A DNA stretch of 64,000 nt from Nilaparvata lugens (lineage: Eukaryota; Arthropoda; Insecta; Hemiptera; Delphacidae): positions 48,050,182 to 48,114,181 of the forward strand of contig NC_052511.1 in NCBI RefSeq assembly GCF_014356525.2, written 5' to 3'. Positions 20,491 to 30,138 of the stretch are shown in pieces. The notes under the pieces are model-generated. The model ran no database searches and was not told where the DNA came from. It saw only the letters and a list, made by a program, of their open reading frames with translations. The position numbers and the translations under genes were made by a program. Position 1 is the first letter of the stretch; each line of letters begins with the position of its first letter.

Positions 20491-20960
20491 GAGGTTAGAG
20501 TGGTTGACCTGGATGACCTTGAGGTAGGTCTGGTTGACCTAGATGACCTTGAGGTGGGTGTGGTTGACCTAGATGACCTTGAGGTTAGGGTGGTTGACCT
20601 AGATGACCTTGAGGTGGGTGTGGTTGACCTAGATGACCTTGAGGTTAGGGTGGTTGACCTAGATGACCTTGAGGTGGTGTGTGGTTGACCTGGATGACCT
20701 TGAGGTTGGGGGTGGTTGACCTGGATGACCTTGAGGTAGGGTGGTTGACCTTGATGACCTGAGGTTGGGTGGTGACCTGGATGACCTTGAGGTGGGGGTG
20801 GTTGACCTGGATGACCTTGAGGTTGGGGGTGGTTGACCTGGATGACCTTGAGGTTAGGTGATTGACCTAGATGACCTTGAGTTGGGGGTGGTTGACCTGG
20901 ATGACCTTGAGGTTGGGGGGGTGACCTGGATGACCTTGAGGCGCCTGGATGACCTTGAGA
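20491..20960 (-). repeat. Right subterminal array, ~30-bp units with TGACCTTGA
   Basis: About fifteen units of GTTGACCT(G/A)GATGACCTTGAGGT, the inverted counterpart of the left array. On the minus strand each unit again reads TCAAGGTCATC(C/T)AGGTCA. Spacing is 30 bp on the outer-left units and more irregular near the end, where one unit is partly deleted at 20755. Confidence 0.9.
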
Positions 20961-21013
20961 TAAAGCGGGTCCTGGGACACTTGTGTCCCAGGATCCGCCT
21001 TTTTATACTACTG

Positions 21014-21545
21014 ACGACGTCAGAAAAGGGTTTCTTTCCCGGTCTAGACCAGAAAGTTGTCTCTTTCCAGCCGCTCATGGAAGTATTTTAATAAGTCATC
21101 CGCTAGATCGGGTGAGTGTCCACTTTCATCATCAGCTGAAGTCGCCATGATTTCAGTTCCAATTTCGAATCAAACTAATTCGCTTCACAACCAGTTTTAT
21201 TCAATTATTTATTGTTGATTAGTGCATTCCGAATTTTCAAAAATGCTTGAAGATGACAGTGGTATTCCAAGTGAAATTTTAAAAGAATCTAAATCCTGAC
21301 TGCAAATCTTCTACCACTAAAATCAAGAGATAGGTACGATAGCTTAACGAGTATTCTTTATTTTGTATTCTTTATTTATTTTGTCAGCAATACCTGCAGT
21401 GTGGCGAAAAATATCGTTCGCACCACGGGCAAAAATGTTTTTCCATCTCTCAATCTTTTCTAGTCCTCGGCCTATGGCCTCGGACTTGAAAACCGATTTC
21501 GAGCTGGAAAAATCTCATTTTCTGCTCTAGGTGTGAAATATACTA
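21014..21545 (+). mobile_element. Module D (right part), Crypton-like N-terminal relic, and inverted module C
   Basis: Continues module D after the foldback insertion: GACGTCAGAAAAGGGTTTCT and CCAGCCGCTCATGGAAGTA. From 21243 a short frame (LEDDSGIPSEILKES, then ILTANLLPLKSRDRY after a frameshift) matches the better-preserved copy at 31664. An inverted module C (GTGTGGCGAAAAATATCG to GTGTGAAATATACTA) closes the block. Confidence 0.65.
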
Positions 21546-22696
21546 TAACAGAATATCAGATCTTAATTATGTAAATTCATTATGAAATTATTGAAAAATA
21601 TAATCTCTTGCTTAATAAAATAATATCGGGGCACCGAGCTTCGCTCGTTATTTATTTATTGACTTTTGATAAACCGAAAACAATTATTTAAAATGATTGG
21701 GGAAGTACTAACAGGCACAGCCTGAAACTGTTTCTTTCCCGAATTTCGATTTATACAGTATAAATAGTCCAGAAAGTAGGTTATGTTCCATACACTTGAA
21801 TTCAGGTTCAATTTTCTGTTCAAACATTTTAGAACAAAAAAAAAAAATTATAATTTAGATTACATACAAACCAAATTGAATAACAAAATAACACTCACTA
21901 ATCATTTAAAATTGTCAAATAATGATCAACTTTGAAAATTATGATATACTCTAGTTTAGGAGGATTATCATGTCATGTCAACAAATCAGATAATTTTTTC
22001 ACTTTTTGTGTAGTTGAGAAGTTGATATTGTGGTAATTATTGACAATTTTGGTTTTGACAACCACATTTGTGGTTTTTTGACAATTTCATAGTCTTTTTC
22101 ATTCAGAATCAGATTATGTTGATTTTTTGACTTTTCTTGCTCAGTACTATCTATGTAAATTCCACGGTTCTCTAGATAAAGGTAAAAACCAAACTTTGAA
22201 GCCGTTCGCAGCTGTGTAAAACATCTTATATATTTAAATGGTGTCCTCATTCTAAGCTGGTCGCCCAGAACAAAATTTGGATTCAAAACCTTGTAAAATG
22301 GGAAAGAAATTGAATGAATTGAAATTGAAAGAAATTGCTTCCTGTTTGTCTGCTTCGTACAATGCTAAACCATGCCTACTTACTATATCCCATTTCATCC
22401 TACTAAGTGATGCTACCAAATTTCCTTGTTGGTTCCAATCAGTATTGAAAGAGGCTTAATCTAATTGATACTTTACCAAATTCACCCAGTTGAGACTATT
22501 TCTGTTTTGATAGAACTGACTTCCCGACAAAATCATAAGTTTTCTAGGGCAAATCTTTGGATACCTGTCTTCTGGCATGTTTAATATTTTCATCAACCAT
22601 TTCTGGAAAGTTATAACGTGGATCTCACTTTATCTGAATTACTTTCTACCTATCTAACCATTGTCTCCCTCTTTTTTTCTCTTCCTCTGTCTCTCT
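21546..22696. other. AT-rich intronic DNA, no gene recognised
   Basis: Two small open frames (21999-22286 minus; 22277-22459 plus) have AT-rich codon content and no family signature. A ~40-bp piece at 22069-22107 (GGTTTTTTGACAATTTCATA) recurs at 58925-58963, so at least part of it is an old repeat. Confidence 0.4.
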
Positions 22697-23570
22697 CTTT
22701 TGGTAGAGAGTTAGTGGGTAGGATATTTTGAATATTCTTTCCGAAGAATGGACATTGATATGGCCAAAGCTCCGCCAATTTATGTACATGCATAACAATA
22801 TGGTTATTATCTATAGTTATTATATTACAAATTGCTTTTTCATATCATATACAGTTCAATAATTATTCTCTTAGTCTATATTATGTAAATTCATCTATAA
22901 TGTTGCTGTATTGCAAGCTATTGTATATAAGTGTATAAGCCAGTATATTGTAATCTACATAAATAAAGTACTCAATCAATCAATCAATCAATCTTTTGGT
23001 AGAGAGTTAGTGGGAGGATACTTCGAATATTCTTTCCGAAGAATGGACATTGATATGTCCGAAGCTCCGCCAATTATGTAGATGCATACAATATGATTAT
23101 TATCTATAGTTATTATATTACAAATTGCTTTTTCATATATACAGTTCAATAATTATTCTCTTAGTCTATATTATGTAAATTCATCTATAATGTTGCTGTT
23201 TGCAAGCTATTGTATATAAGTGTATAAGCCAGTATATTGTAATCTACATAAATAAAGTACTCAATCAATCAATCAATCAATCTTTTGGTAGAGAGTTAGT
23301 GGGAGATACTTCGAATATTCTTTCGAAGAATGGACATTGATATGTCCGAAGCTCCGCCATTTATGTTGCATAACAATATGATTAATTATCTATAGTTATT
23401 ATATTACAACTGCTTTTTCATATCATATACAGTTCAATAATTATTTTCTTAGTCTATATTATGTAAATTCATCTATAATTTTGCTGTATTGTAAGCTATT
23501 GTATATAGTGTATAAGCCAGTAATATTGTAATCTATATAAATAAAGTACTCAATCAATCAATCAATCTCT
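22697..23570 (+). mobile_element. Family J retroelement 3' ends, three in perfect tandem
   Basis: Three ~290-bp units (22697-22994, 22995-23282, 23283-23570). Each starts TTTTGGTAGAGAGTTAGTGG directly after the (AATC)n tail of the previous unit and ends AAATAAAGTACTCAATCAAT. Such head-to-tail joining at the tail suggests serial insertion into the previous tail or unequal exchange. They lie in the aminopeptidase intron, antisense to the gene. Confidence 0.8.
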
Positions 23571-23644
23571 CTCTCTCTCCGCCGACCACAGAGTCATAAA
23601 GTGGTCACACACGCCAGCAATTTCCATCCCATATCACATTGCAT

Positions 23645-24390
23645 GCGGCTACAATAAATTGATGGTACAGCAGTAGCTCTATCCACTTAATGAAATACAA
23701 CTCTGCCAGCATACACGACACTCAAATTCACTTGAATCTATCAGCATGTGTTTCAATTACAAGCATTGATGTTAAGTATACGGAATACTGACAGTTGCAA
23801 GTATATTTCACTGTTGAGATTCACTCTAAACTGTCAGCATTAGTTAAACGGGAAGCATTCATGTCATAAATGGGAAATCCTGACAGTTTTAAGTGAATTC
23901 CAGTGCGATTAGATCCACTTTCTGGCAGCATTAGTTAAATGAGAACCATTGATGTTACTCCATGAGGAATACTGACAGATAAAAGTGAATTACAGAGTGG
24001 TTAGATTCTCTCTCTACTGGCAGCATAGGTTAAATAGAAACCATTGATGTTACTCCATAAGGAATACTGACAGATGAAAGTGAATTCGAGTGTGATTAGA
24101 TTCTTATAAAAATGGCAGCATTAGTTAAATGAGAAGCATAGATGTTATAAATAGGAAATTCTGACAGTTTAGAGTCAATTCTAGTGCGGTTGGATTCTCT
24201 TACATCTGGCAGCATTAGTTAAATGATAACCATTGATGTTATTCCATAAGGAATCCTGACAGTTTAAGTGAATTCCAGTGTGGTTAGATTCTTTATATAT
24301 CTGTCAGCATGGGTTAAAGGAGAAGCATTGATGCAATTTATGATAGCTCCTGACAGTTTGCAGTGAAATACACAACACTAGGAGTTAGTG
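23645..24390. repeat. ~95-bp satellite, about seven units
   Basis: The core GGCAGCATTAGTTAAATGAG recurs at 23742, 23835, 23925, 24021, 24115, 24210 and 24305 (spacings 90-96). Each unit also carries CATTGATGTTA and CTGACAGNTTAAGTGAATTC. Units are diverged, so the array is not young. Confidence 0.9.
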
Positions 24391-24762
24391 TGGTCGCCTG
24401 CTATTCTTTCTGGGGAAATTATAGGGGGTGACCTCCCCTGAACCCCCCAGGGGGCAGTTTAAGGTCAAGGAAGTCGATTAGGAAAGGTCAGTTTGAAAAT
24501 TTACTAGGTTACTTCCATCCCCTTCCATCACCCTAATAACTGGGTTAGATACCTCTCTTCTTGCCCCGATACCTTTCCATATATCTTAGAAGGGGCTTGT
24601 GAGCTTATATCAATCAGTATTCAGAAATTCAGAAAATAATTTGGGATACTCATGGAATAAAAATAGAGTATGAATAATAGTGAGATAGAACTGTGTTGAT
24701 CTTTATTCTTTAGGACTACTTTTAATATGAATAAAAATATAAATCTCAGTACCCTTTGACAT
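24391..24762. other. No recognisable feature
   Basis: Includes GGGTGACCTCCCCTGAACCC and CAGGGGGCAG, a small C/G-rich patch, but no repeat partner or coding frame in the window. Confidence 0.3.
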
Positions 24763-25515
24763 ATTATTTTCCTCCACCTACTGTCTAAAGTACTTACTTT
24801 ACTCCCTGAAGCCTAATACTAAAGTGTCACTTTTTCGCTCTCGGTAGTAAAAAACAGAAAAACTCCCTAGGGAGTAAAAGTGACTCCATTTAAATAACAT
24901 GGGAAGCATCTCTATTTTAAAAACGTACATTTGGAATAGGTCAGAAGGTCTAAGCTCAGATGAGGAAACATATAGAGTAGTCATTAAACCAACTAAATTC
25001 AATACCTCAACCAGACATTTGATCGATATATAAAATATATGTTTGTATGCTGAAATTATTATTACAAACTTCTTATCACTATACTAAAAAAAATGTATAT
25101 ATTTTTTTCTTTTATTCCATGTTATTCAAAATATCAGCCAACGAATATTACTTATTAACTAATGAAATTTGAAATGGGAACTTCATCATAGCTGTAGTTT
25201 TGGCTGTCATTGTTGTGACAACTTCAGCCGACAGATAGTGCTGTCGGTGGAGAACTGTGATTACAAGCCAGCTGTTTCTGTTTACTTTTTAGATTATGTT
25301 GTAACACATTGTTTGGTCACATACGTTTTTAAAATTATTTTATTAGCAGTTTTTATAAAAATGTAGGTGGAGGAAAAATGTTGTGTATATCACGGAAAAA
25401 TGTTTTTCTCCCTCAGGAAAATTGTTGCCCTCGGCTTCGCCTCGGACTTCAAACTTTTCCCTCAAGGAGAAAAAACAGCACTTTTCACTCTAGATATACA
25501 AATAACTATTATTAC
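24763..25515 (+). mobile_element. Family G repeat with hairpin module N, copy 1
   Basis: Opens TTTTCCTCCACCTACTGTCT and closes ATGTAGGTGGAGGAAAAA (25360-25377), so its ends are inverted repeats. Inside are CGCTCTCGGTAGTAAAAAAC and CAGCCAACGAATATTAC. The attached module N (25378-25515) is a palindromic block, TTTTTCTCCCTCAGGAAAAT / TTTTCCCTCAAGGAGAAAAA around a GGCTTCGCCTCGG core. Related copies occur at 51884-52590 and 52590-53365. Confidence 0.65.
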
Positions 25516-25642
25516 ATGTTTCGAACATTAAAGCCATTTTCAAATGATTTTTTCAAGTGAAATTTTTATTTCAACCTTTTGGTGTATGAATTGCAATGAG
25601 AACAAATTATTTTGGGTTTAAGCCTTTTGTACTTTCCCGCCA

Positions 25643-26365
25643 TAGTGATATCCAAGTTATAATGGTAGTGTTTGATTAGCAATGCTATTGCTATCCTTGT
25701 CTATCATTCAACAAAGCGGATAGCGCTAACTCTTTCTCGCTTCGCTCTTCTGCCAGATCTTCTTTTAACAGAGTAGAATTGATAATTAATTGACAAAATA
25801 TTTCATCTTTATTATGAAAATTCATCAATGAATTATTGAAAAATATAGGGCCGGTTTCTGAGCTCGGGATTTAGCTAAGTCCTAGACTTTAAACAGTTGG
25901 AGTCAGAAAATTGGCTTCCCCAAACCAATTTGGGGCGTAGTTGCTGCTTTTATTTTCTCATTTCTATAATTGGAAACGTTTTTCCTCACGAAACTAGACA
26001 TTTCTAAATAATTAAAATAGCTGAAACTTTACACTATTTTCCCTTTACTTTATTTTGTGTTCAATTTTCTAGTTTTTCAAAATTCAATTCAAACGTGACT
26101 ATGACAATGACTGCGACTTTGGGAAACCAATTTTCTGACTCCAGCTGTTTAAAGTCTAGGACTTAGCTGAATCCTGAGCTCGGAAACCAGCTCATAATTA
26201 CTTGATTAATGAAATATAATTGATTATTTCAAACGAGAATGAACAGTTAATATTACATCAATAAACCTGTATCAGCTACCGTCTATAGAAGGCATCGACA
26301 ATATGCTCTGCAACGTTGTTATCCTATCTTTCTCCTCTGCTATTATAACGTGAACCTCACTATAG
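25643..26365 (+). mobile_element. Family H repeat with nested MITE, copy 2
   Basis: Left end AGTGATATCCAAGTTATAAT (degenerate), right end ATTATAACGTGAACCTCACT, which are the family H terminal inverted repeats. The middle carries AGATCTTCTTTTAACAGAGT and ATGAACAGTTAATATTACATC. A different MITE occupies 25851-26206. Confidence 0.7.
25851..26206. mobile_element. MITE with CCGAGCTCGG-type TIRs (copy 1)
   Basis: Ends GGGCCGGTTTCTGAGCTCGG and CTGAGCTCGGAAACCAGCTC. The inverted repeats extend through TTAGCTAAGTCCTAGACTTT and GGAGTCAGAAAATTGG. A sister copy lies at 28291-28664. A 3-bp ATA flanks this copy on both sides, weak support for a 3-bp target duplication. Confidence 0.8.
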
Positions 26366-26590
26366 TGTTATATATTCATAATACTGGCTTGCTATTTGAT
26401 GAAACTGGCCCCTCCCACAAAATGGCGTCGATGAGATGTCAACGACCAATGAGAAGCCGTTATCACCAACATGAGATGGTGTGAGTTGTATTAAATGTGA
26501 TGAATAAATGAATTAAGAAAAGGATAAATAGATGAATGGATCAATGAATAAATAGATGAATAAATAAATAATGAATTTTATTCTACTCAC
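26366..26590. other. Intron 5' region of the aminopeptidase gene
   Basis: Contains the splice donor GTGAGT at 26585-26590 (minus strand) and a short (AATAGATGAATAAATA)-like simple tract. CAATGAGAAGCCGTTATC may be a remnant of the ATCAGAGAAG-type MITE, but this is weak. Confidence 0.4.
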
Positions 26591-27096
26591 CCGCCAATCT
26601 TCGTATAATCATCATCATAGCTGGCATGGTACATCCCCGCCTCAATTCCGAAATTCCCTTCAAACTTAATCCTCAGCTGGTAGTCTGAATTGGCCGTGAG
26701 ATTTTGAACAGGGGTCACCACCAACCACTGGGGAATCCTCTTAATCAAAAAATCCCTAATCTCCACTTTTTTCCCTCCGTCCGTCAAATCGACCATCTGC
26801 ACACTTTTCACTTTTATATCGTCAGCATTCAACACCACTCTACTAACTTCCGACCCTGTATCATCTGTCTGTCCCAGAATATCAACTTCCCCGTGGAATT
26901 TCTTTGATTTAATGTCGGGTACCAGGCTCAGTATGTATTGGGTGGGGATGATCGACTCGGGTAGGACGAAAGCGTCATTGTCTGGGTCGAAAGCTGGGAT
27001 CGTCCAGGTGAGAGGAACGGCCGAAACTAGTGTACCGCCGAGGAGGATTAGGACGGTTGGTAGAGTCCAATAACTAGTGATTATAGAGTTGTACAT
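26591..27096 (-). CDS. M1-family aminopeptidase (aminopeptidase N-like), first coding exon
   Basis: Encodes the N-terminus of a secreted or membrane-anchored M1 zinc aminopeptidase. ATG at 27094-27096 has A at -3 (ACAACA-ATG) and starts a hydrophobic signal sequence (residues about 8-26, WTLPTVLILLGGTLVSAV). Then come LPESIIPTQYILSLVPDI and KKFHGEVDI, the standard LP-x-x-P-x-x-Y-x-L-x-L opening of the M1 N-terminal beta domain. An N-glycosylation sequon (NLT) is present, and GMYHASYDDDY matches the G-F/M-Y-R/H-S-x-Y landmark. The frame would stop 3 bases beyond the donor GTGAGT, which supports splicing at 26590/26591. The exon leaves two bases (GG) that pair in phase with the exon at 17241-17399. 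The signal peptide argues for an extracellular enzyme, but a membrane anchor cannot be judged as the C-terminus is absent. Confidence 0.92.
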
Positions 27097-27104
27097 TGTT
27101 GTAG

Positions 27105-27950
27105 GTCACTGGCAGTTCATAGTTTTGATAAAACGTTTGAAAAACTAGAGTTTGAAAGTAGAATTAGTTCACTAGAAGTTCACTAGTTCATAGTTTTGAT
27201 AGAAACGTTTATAACACTAGAGTTTTAGAGTGAATTTGTTCTTAAGAGTTCACTAGAGTCAGTCAATGAGAGTTCATAGTTTTGATAAATAAGTTTGGAA
27301 AACTAGAGTTTGAAAGTAGAGTTAGTCCACTAGAGTCACTAGTAGTTCATAGTTTTTATAGAAACTCTAAAAACACTAGAGTTTTGGAGTGAAGTTGTTC
27401 TTAAGAGTTCACTGGAGTCAGTCACTGGGAGTTCATAGTTTTGATGAATAAGTTTGGAAAACTAGAGTTCAGGGGTAGAGTTTGAAATTAGAGTTCACTA
27501 GAGTCACTGGGAGTTCATAGTCTTGATAGAAACTTTAAAAACACTAGAGTTTTGGAGTAAAGTTGTTCTTAACAGTTCATAAGAGTCAGTCACTGAGAGT
27601 TCATAGTTTTGATGAATACGTTTGGAAAACTAGAGTTCAGGGGTAGATTTTTTGAGAGTTTACGAGTGTCACTGGTAGTTAATAGTCTTGATAGAAACGT
27701 TTGAAACACTAGAGTTTTGGAGTGAAGTTGTTCTTGAGAGTCCACTAGGGTAAGTCAGTCACTGGGAGTTCATAGTTTTGATAAATACGTTTGGAAAACT
27801 AGAGTTCAGGGGTAGATTTTTTGAGAGTTTACGAGTGTCACTGGTAGCTAATAGTCTTGATAGAAACGTTTGAAACACTAGAGTTTTGGAGTGAAGTTGT
27901 TTTGAGAGTTCACTACAATAACTGAGTCTTCATAGTTCCAATTGGATAGT
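27105..27950. repeat. Higher-order tandem repeat next to the aminopeptidase start
   Basis: About ten ~80-bp subunits in alternating types: AGTTCATAGTTTTGATAAAT...GTTTGGAAAACTAGAG and AGT(T)NATAGTCTTGATAGAA...AAACACTAGAGTTTTGGAG. The dimer repeats at ~159-169 bp (27269, 27428, 27597, 27766). The last two dimers are almost identical. The array begins within about 10-20 bases of the ATG, so it occupies the 5' UTR and/or promoter of the gene, unless a short 5' intron intervenes. Confidence 0.9.
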
Positions 27951-28290
27951 TTGGATAACTAGAGTTTAATAGTAAAGTTCTCAAGCGGATCACTAGGTAT
28001 TCATATTCTGCTAGAACGATTCAGAACAAATTACCTTTTTTGGTTTGAAAAATTATTTTTTTAAATTAAGTGATCGTCACTACCAAAGTAAGTGCATTTC
28101 ACTCCAAAAGTGTTTTCAAGTTTGATTTTAACAGTGAAAAAGTATGGATATGCAACAGAGTAATTATTTTTGGATTGTTTAGATTATTGTCACATTTGGA
28201 TATTATTTGGAATTAATTAATATTATTCATTAAAAAATTGTCTAATTTGAATATAGCTTATTGGATCAAGTTTATAGGAGTGTCACTAAG
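27951..28290. other. Upstream flank of the aminopeptidase gene, AT-rich
   Basis: No confident promoter element can be assigned. ATTGGATAGTTTGGATAACT at the edge is a last degenerate piece of the tandem array. Confidence 0.3.
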
Positions 28291-28664
28291 GGCCGGGCTT
28301 TCCGAGCTCGGGATTTAGCTAAGTCCTAGACTTTAAACAGCTGGAGTCAGAAAATTGGTTTTCCAAAACGGGGCGTAGTCGCAGTCATTGTCATAGTCAC
28401 GTTTGAATTAAATTTCGAAAGACTAGAAAATTGAACACAAAATAAAATAAAGAGAGAATATTGTAAAGTTTCAGCTGTTTTGAATTATTCAGAAATATTT
28501 TATTTCGACAAGGAAAAAGTTTCCATTATAAAAATGAGAAATTAAAAACTGCGACTACTGTTATAAAAACTGCGACTACGCCCCGTTTTGGAAAGCCAAT
28601 TTTCTGACTCCAGCTGTTTAAAGTCTAGGACTTAGCTAAATCCCGAGCTCGGAAACCGGCCCCA
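28291..28664. mobile_element. MITE with CCGAGCTCGG-type TIRs (copy 2)
   Basis: Ends GGGCCGGGCTTTCCGAGCTC and CCGAGCTCGGAAACCGGCCC. Inverted repeats continue through GATTTAGCTAAGTCCTAGAC, CAGCTGGAGTCAGAAAATTG and CGGGGCGTAGTCGCAG for over 80 bp. Sister of 25851-26206. GAAAAACTGCGACTAC is partly duplicated near the right arm. Confidence 0.85.
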
Positions 28665-29140
28665 AGTGTTCTCAGTTTTGATAGAGACTCTTGGAAAGCT
28701 ACCTATAGGGAGAGATGAGTTCCCGAGGTCACAAGGTATTCATAGTCTGCCAAAAATGATTCATAAATAATTCCCTTTTTTCGGTTCAGGAAATAATTGT
28801 TTTTGAATGTGTCCTGTATGTCTTGGATGGATAATTATTATTATTGAACGAAAATCCAAATTAAATGCTGTAATTCACCCCGAAGACTTCTGCTACTGCA
28901 AATATTGACAACAGGGTGAACAGCTAGATGGAAATTCGATGAGCGCTACTATTCAAAAATAGTAGATCTGTAGATTGGATGGATAAGTTAACACTGAATG
29001 TTCAGAATTTCCCAATAGTTTACAAAAATGAAGTGACTTGGATTTGGGATGTATTGATTTTCTGGATGTTATAAAATAGAATGTTCAAGTAAGTTTTATT
29101 ATTTCTGGAGAGTTTATCTTCTTATATGTTTGATGTTAGA
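28665..29140. other. No recognisable gene
   Basis: AT-rich, probably single-copy within the window. One short direct repeat (TCATAGTTTTGATAGA-like at 28671) recalls the array at 27105. Confidence 0.3.
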
Positions 29141-30138
29141 TGCAGCTTCAATACTAGTAGTTCTCTGAGCTGTAGACCTCACACAGTATTCTCATCCACA
29201 AGTATCTGATTGAAACTATAGACATAGACCTTAGTCCATACATCAATAGACTGGCTTCTCCACACATCTGTGTAATCACTTATTATCTGATTTATGATGA
29301 ATATTCTATAGTCTGATTTTTACTCTAATATTGGCGTGAGAAGGAGGCTCCTTTTTCCTTTTATATTTTCCTTGAAATGCAAAATTTCCAAAAACCTTGT
29401 ATATACGTCGACGCGCAATTGAAAAAGGAACATACCTGTCAAATTCCATGAAAATCTATTACCGCGTTTCGCCTTAAATGCGCAACATATAAACATAAGT
29501 TATAAACATTTAAACATTAAGAGAAATGCCAAACAGTCGACTTGAATCTTAGACCTCACTTTGCTCGGTCAATTACACATTCATATTACATGTAAACATT
29601 CAAACATTCGAACATTTAAACATTCAACATTCAAACATTCAAACATCCAATCATTCAAACATTCAAACATTCAAACATTCAAACATTCAAACATTCAACA
29701 TTCAAACATTCAAACATTCAACATTCAAACATTCAAACATTCAAACATTCAAACATTCAAACATTCAAACATTCAAACATTTAAACATTCAAACATTCAA
29801 ACATTCAAACATTCAAACATTCAACATTCAAAATTCAAACATTCAAACATTCAAACATTCAAACATTCAAACATTCAACATTCAAACATTCAAACATTCA
29901 AAATTCAAACATTCAAACATTCAAACATTCAACATTCAAACATTAAACATTCAAACATTCAAACATTTAAACATTCAAACATTCAAACATTCAACATTCA
30001 AACATTCAAACATTCAAACATTCAACATTCATTCAGACATTCAAACATTCAAACATTCAAACATTCAAACATTTAAACATAAGGAGAAATGCAAACCGTC
30101 GACTTGAATCTTAGACCTCACTTCGCTCGGTCAATAAT
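29141..30138 (+). mobile_element. Family F repeat, copy 2, with expanded octamer array
   Basis: Follows family F from TACTAGTAGTTCTCTGAGCT through CGACGCGCAATTGAAAAAGG to CTTAGACCTCACTTTGCTCG, then passes into the octamer array, after which the F end (AAATGCAAACCGTCGACTTG ... CTTCGCTCGGTCAAT) appears a second time. The element thus has two ends around an array that other copies hold as about three octamers. Confidence 0.75.
29592..30083. repeat. (AAACATTC)n octamer array
   Basis: About 60 units of AAACATTC, with occasional 7-bp AACATTC and AAACATTT variants. The translated frame is a meaningless KHSNIQTF repeat. It lies exactly where other family F copies have a few octamers. Confidence 0.95.

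Larger units (their letters stand above)
17685..21013. mobile_element. Foldback-type DNA element with subterminal inverted arrays
   Basis: A 3329-bp element inserted in module D. Its ends CAGTAGATATAAAAGG and CCTTTTTATACTACTG are inverted repeats, and a 4-bp direct repeat ACGA (17681-17684, 21014-21017) flanks it. Just inside each end sits a palindrome with arms like GGCCGGTCCTGGGACAC (left 17699-17734; right about 20965-20999, one mismatch). Next comes an array of 30-31 bp repeats, ACCTCAAGGTCATCCAGGTC type on the left (17738-18115) and its complement on the right (20491-20960). An A-rich tract follows the left array and T-rich tracts precede the right array, so the whole arm of ~500 bp can fold back. 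The 2 kb core (18177-20050) holds unrelated low-complexity blocks. No transposase is seen. The layout resembles Foldback/Galileo-type elements, but the termini do not match any I recall. Confidence 0.8.
17400..26590 (-). other. Aminopeptidase intron, 9.2 kb, filled with mobile DNA
   Basis: Bounded by donor GTGAGT (26585-26590) and acceptor CAG (17400-17402), read on the minus strand. Its contents, right to left, are family H with a nested MITE, family G, a 95-bp satellite, three J tails, a D/C-module element and the 3.3 kb foldback element. No additional M1 exon is visible inside, and the flanking exon phases match without one. Confidence 0.8.

Noticed and set aside
21999..22286. 95-codon minus-strand open frame in the aminopeptidase intron, considered as an exon
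   Set aside because: Not M1-like, the phase of the flanking exons already fits without it, and part of it is repeated at 58.9 kb.
23645..24390. Evenly spaced repeats considered as a CRISPR array
   Set aside because: The units are diverged, contiguous 95-bp satellite repeats without unique spacers, in a eukaryotic intron.
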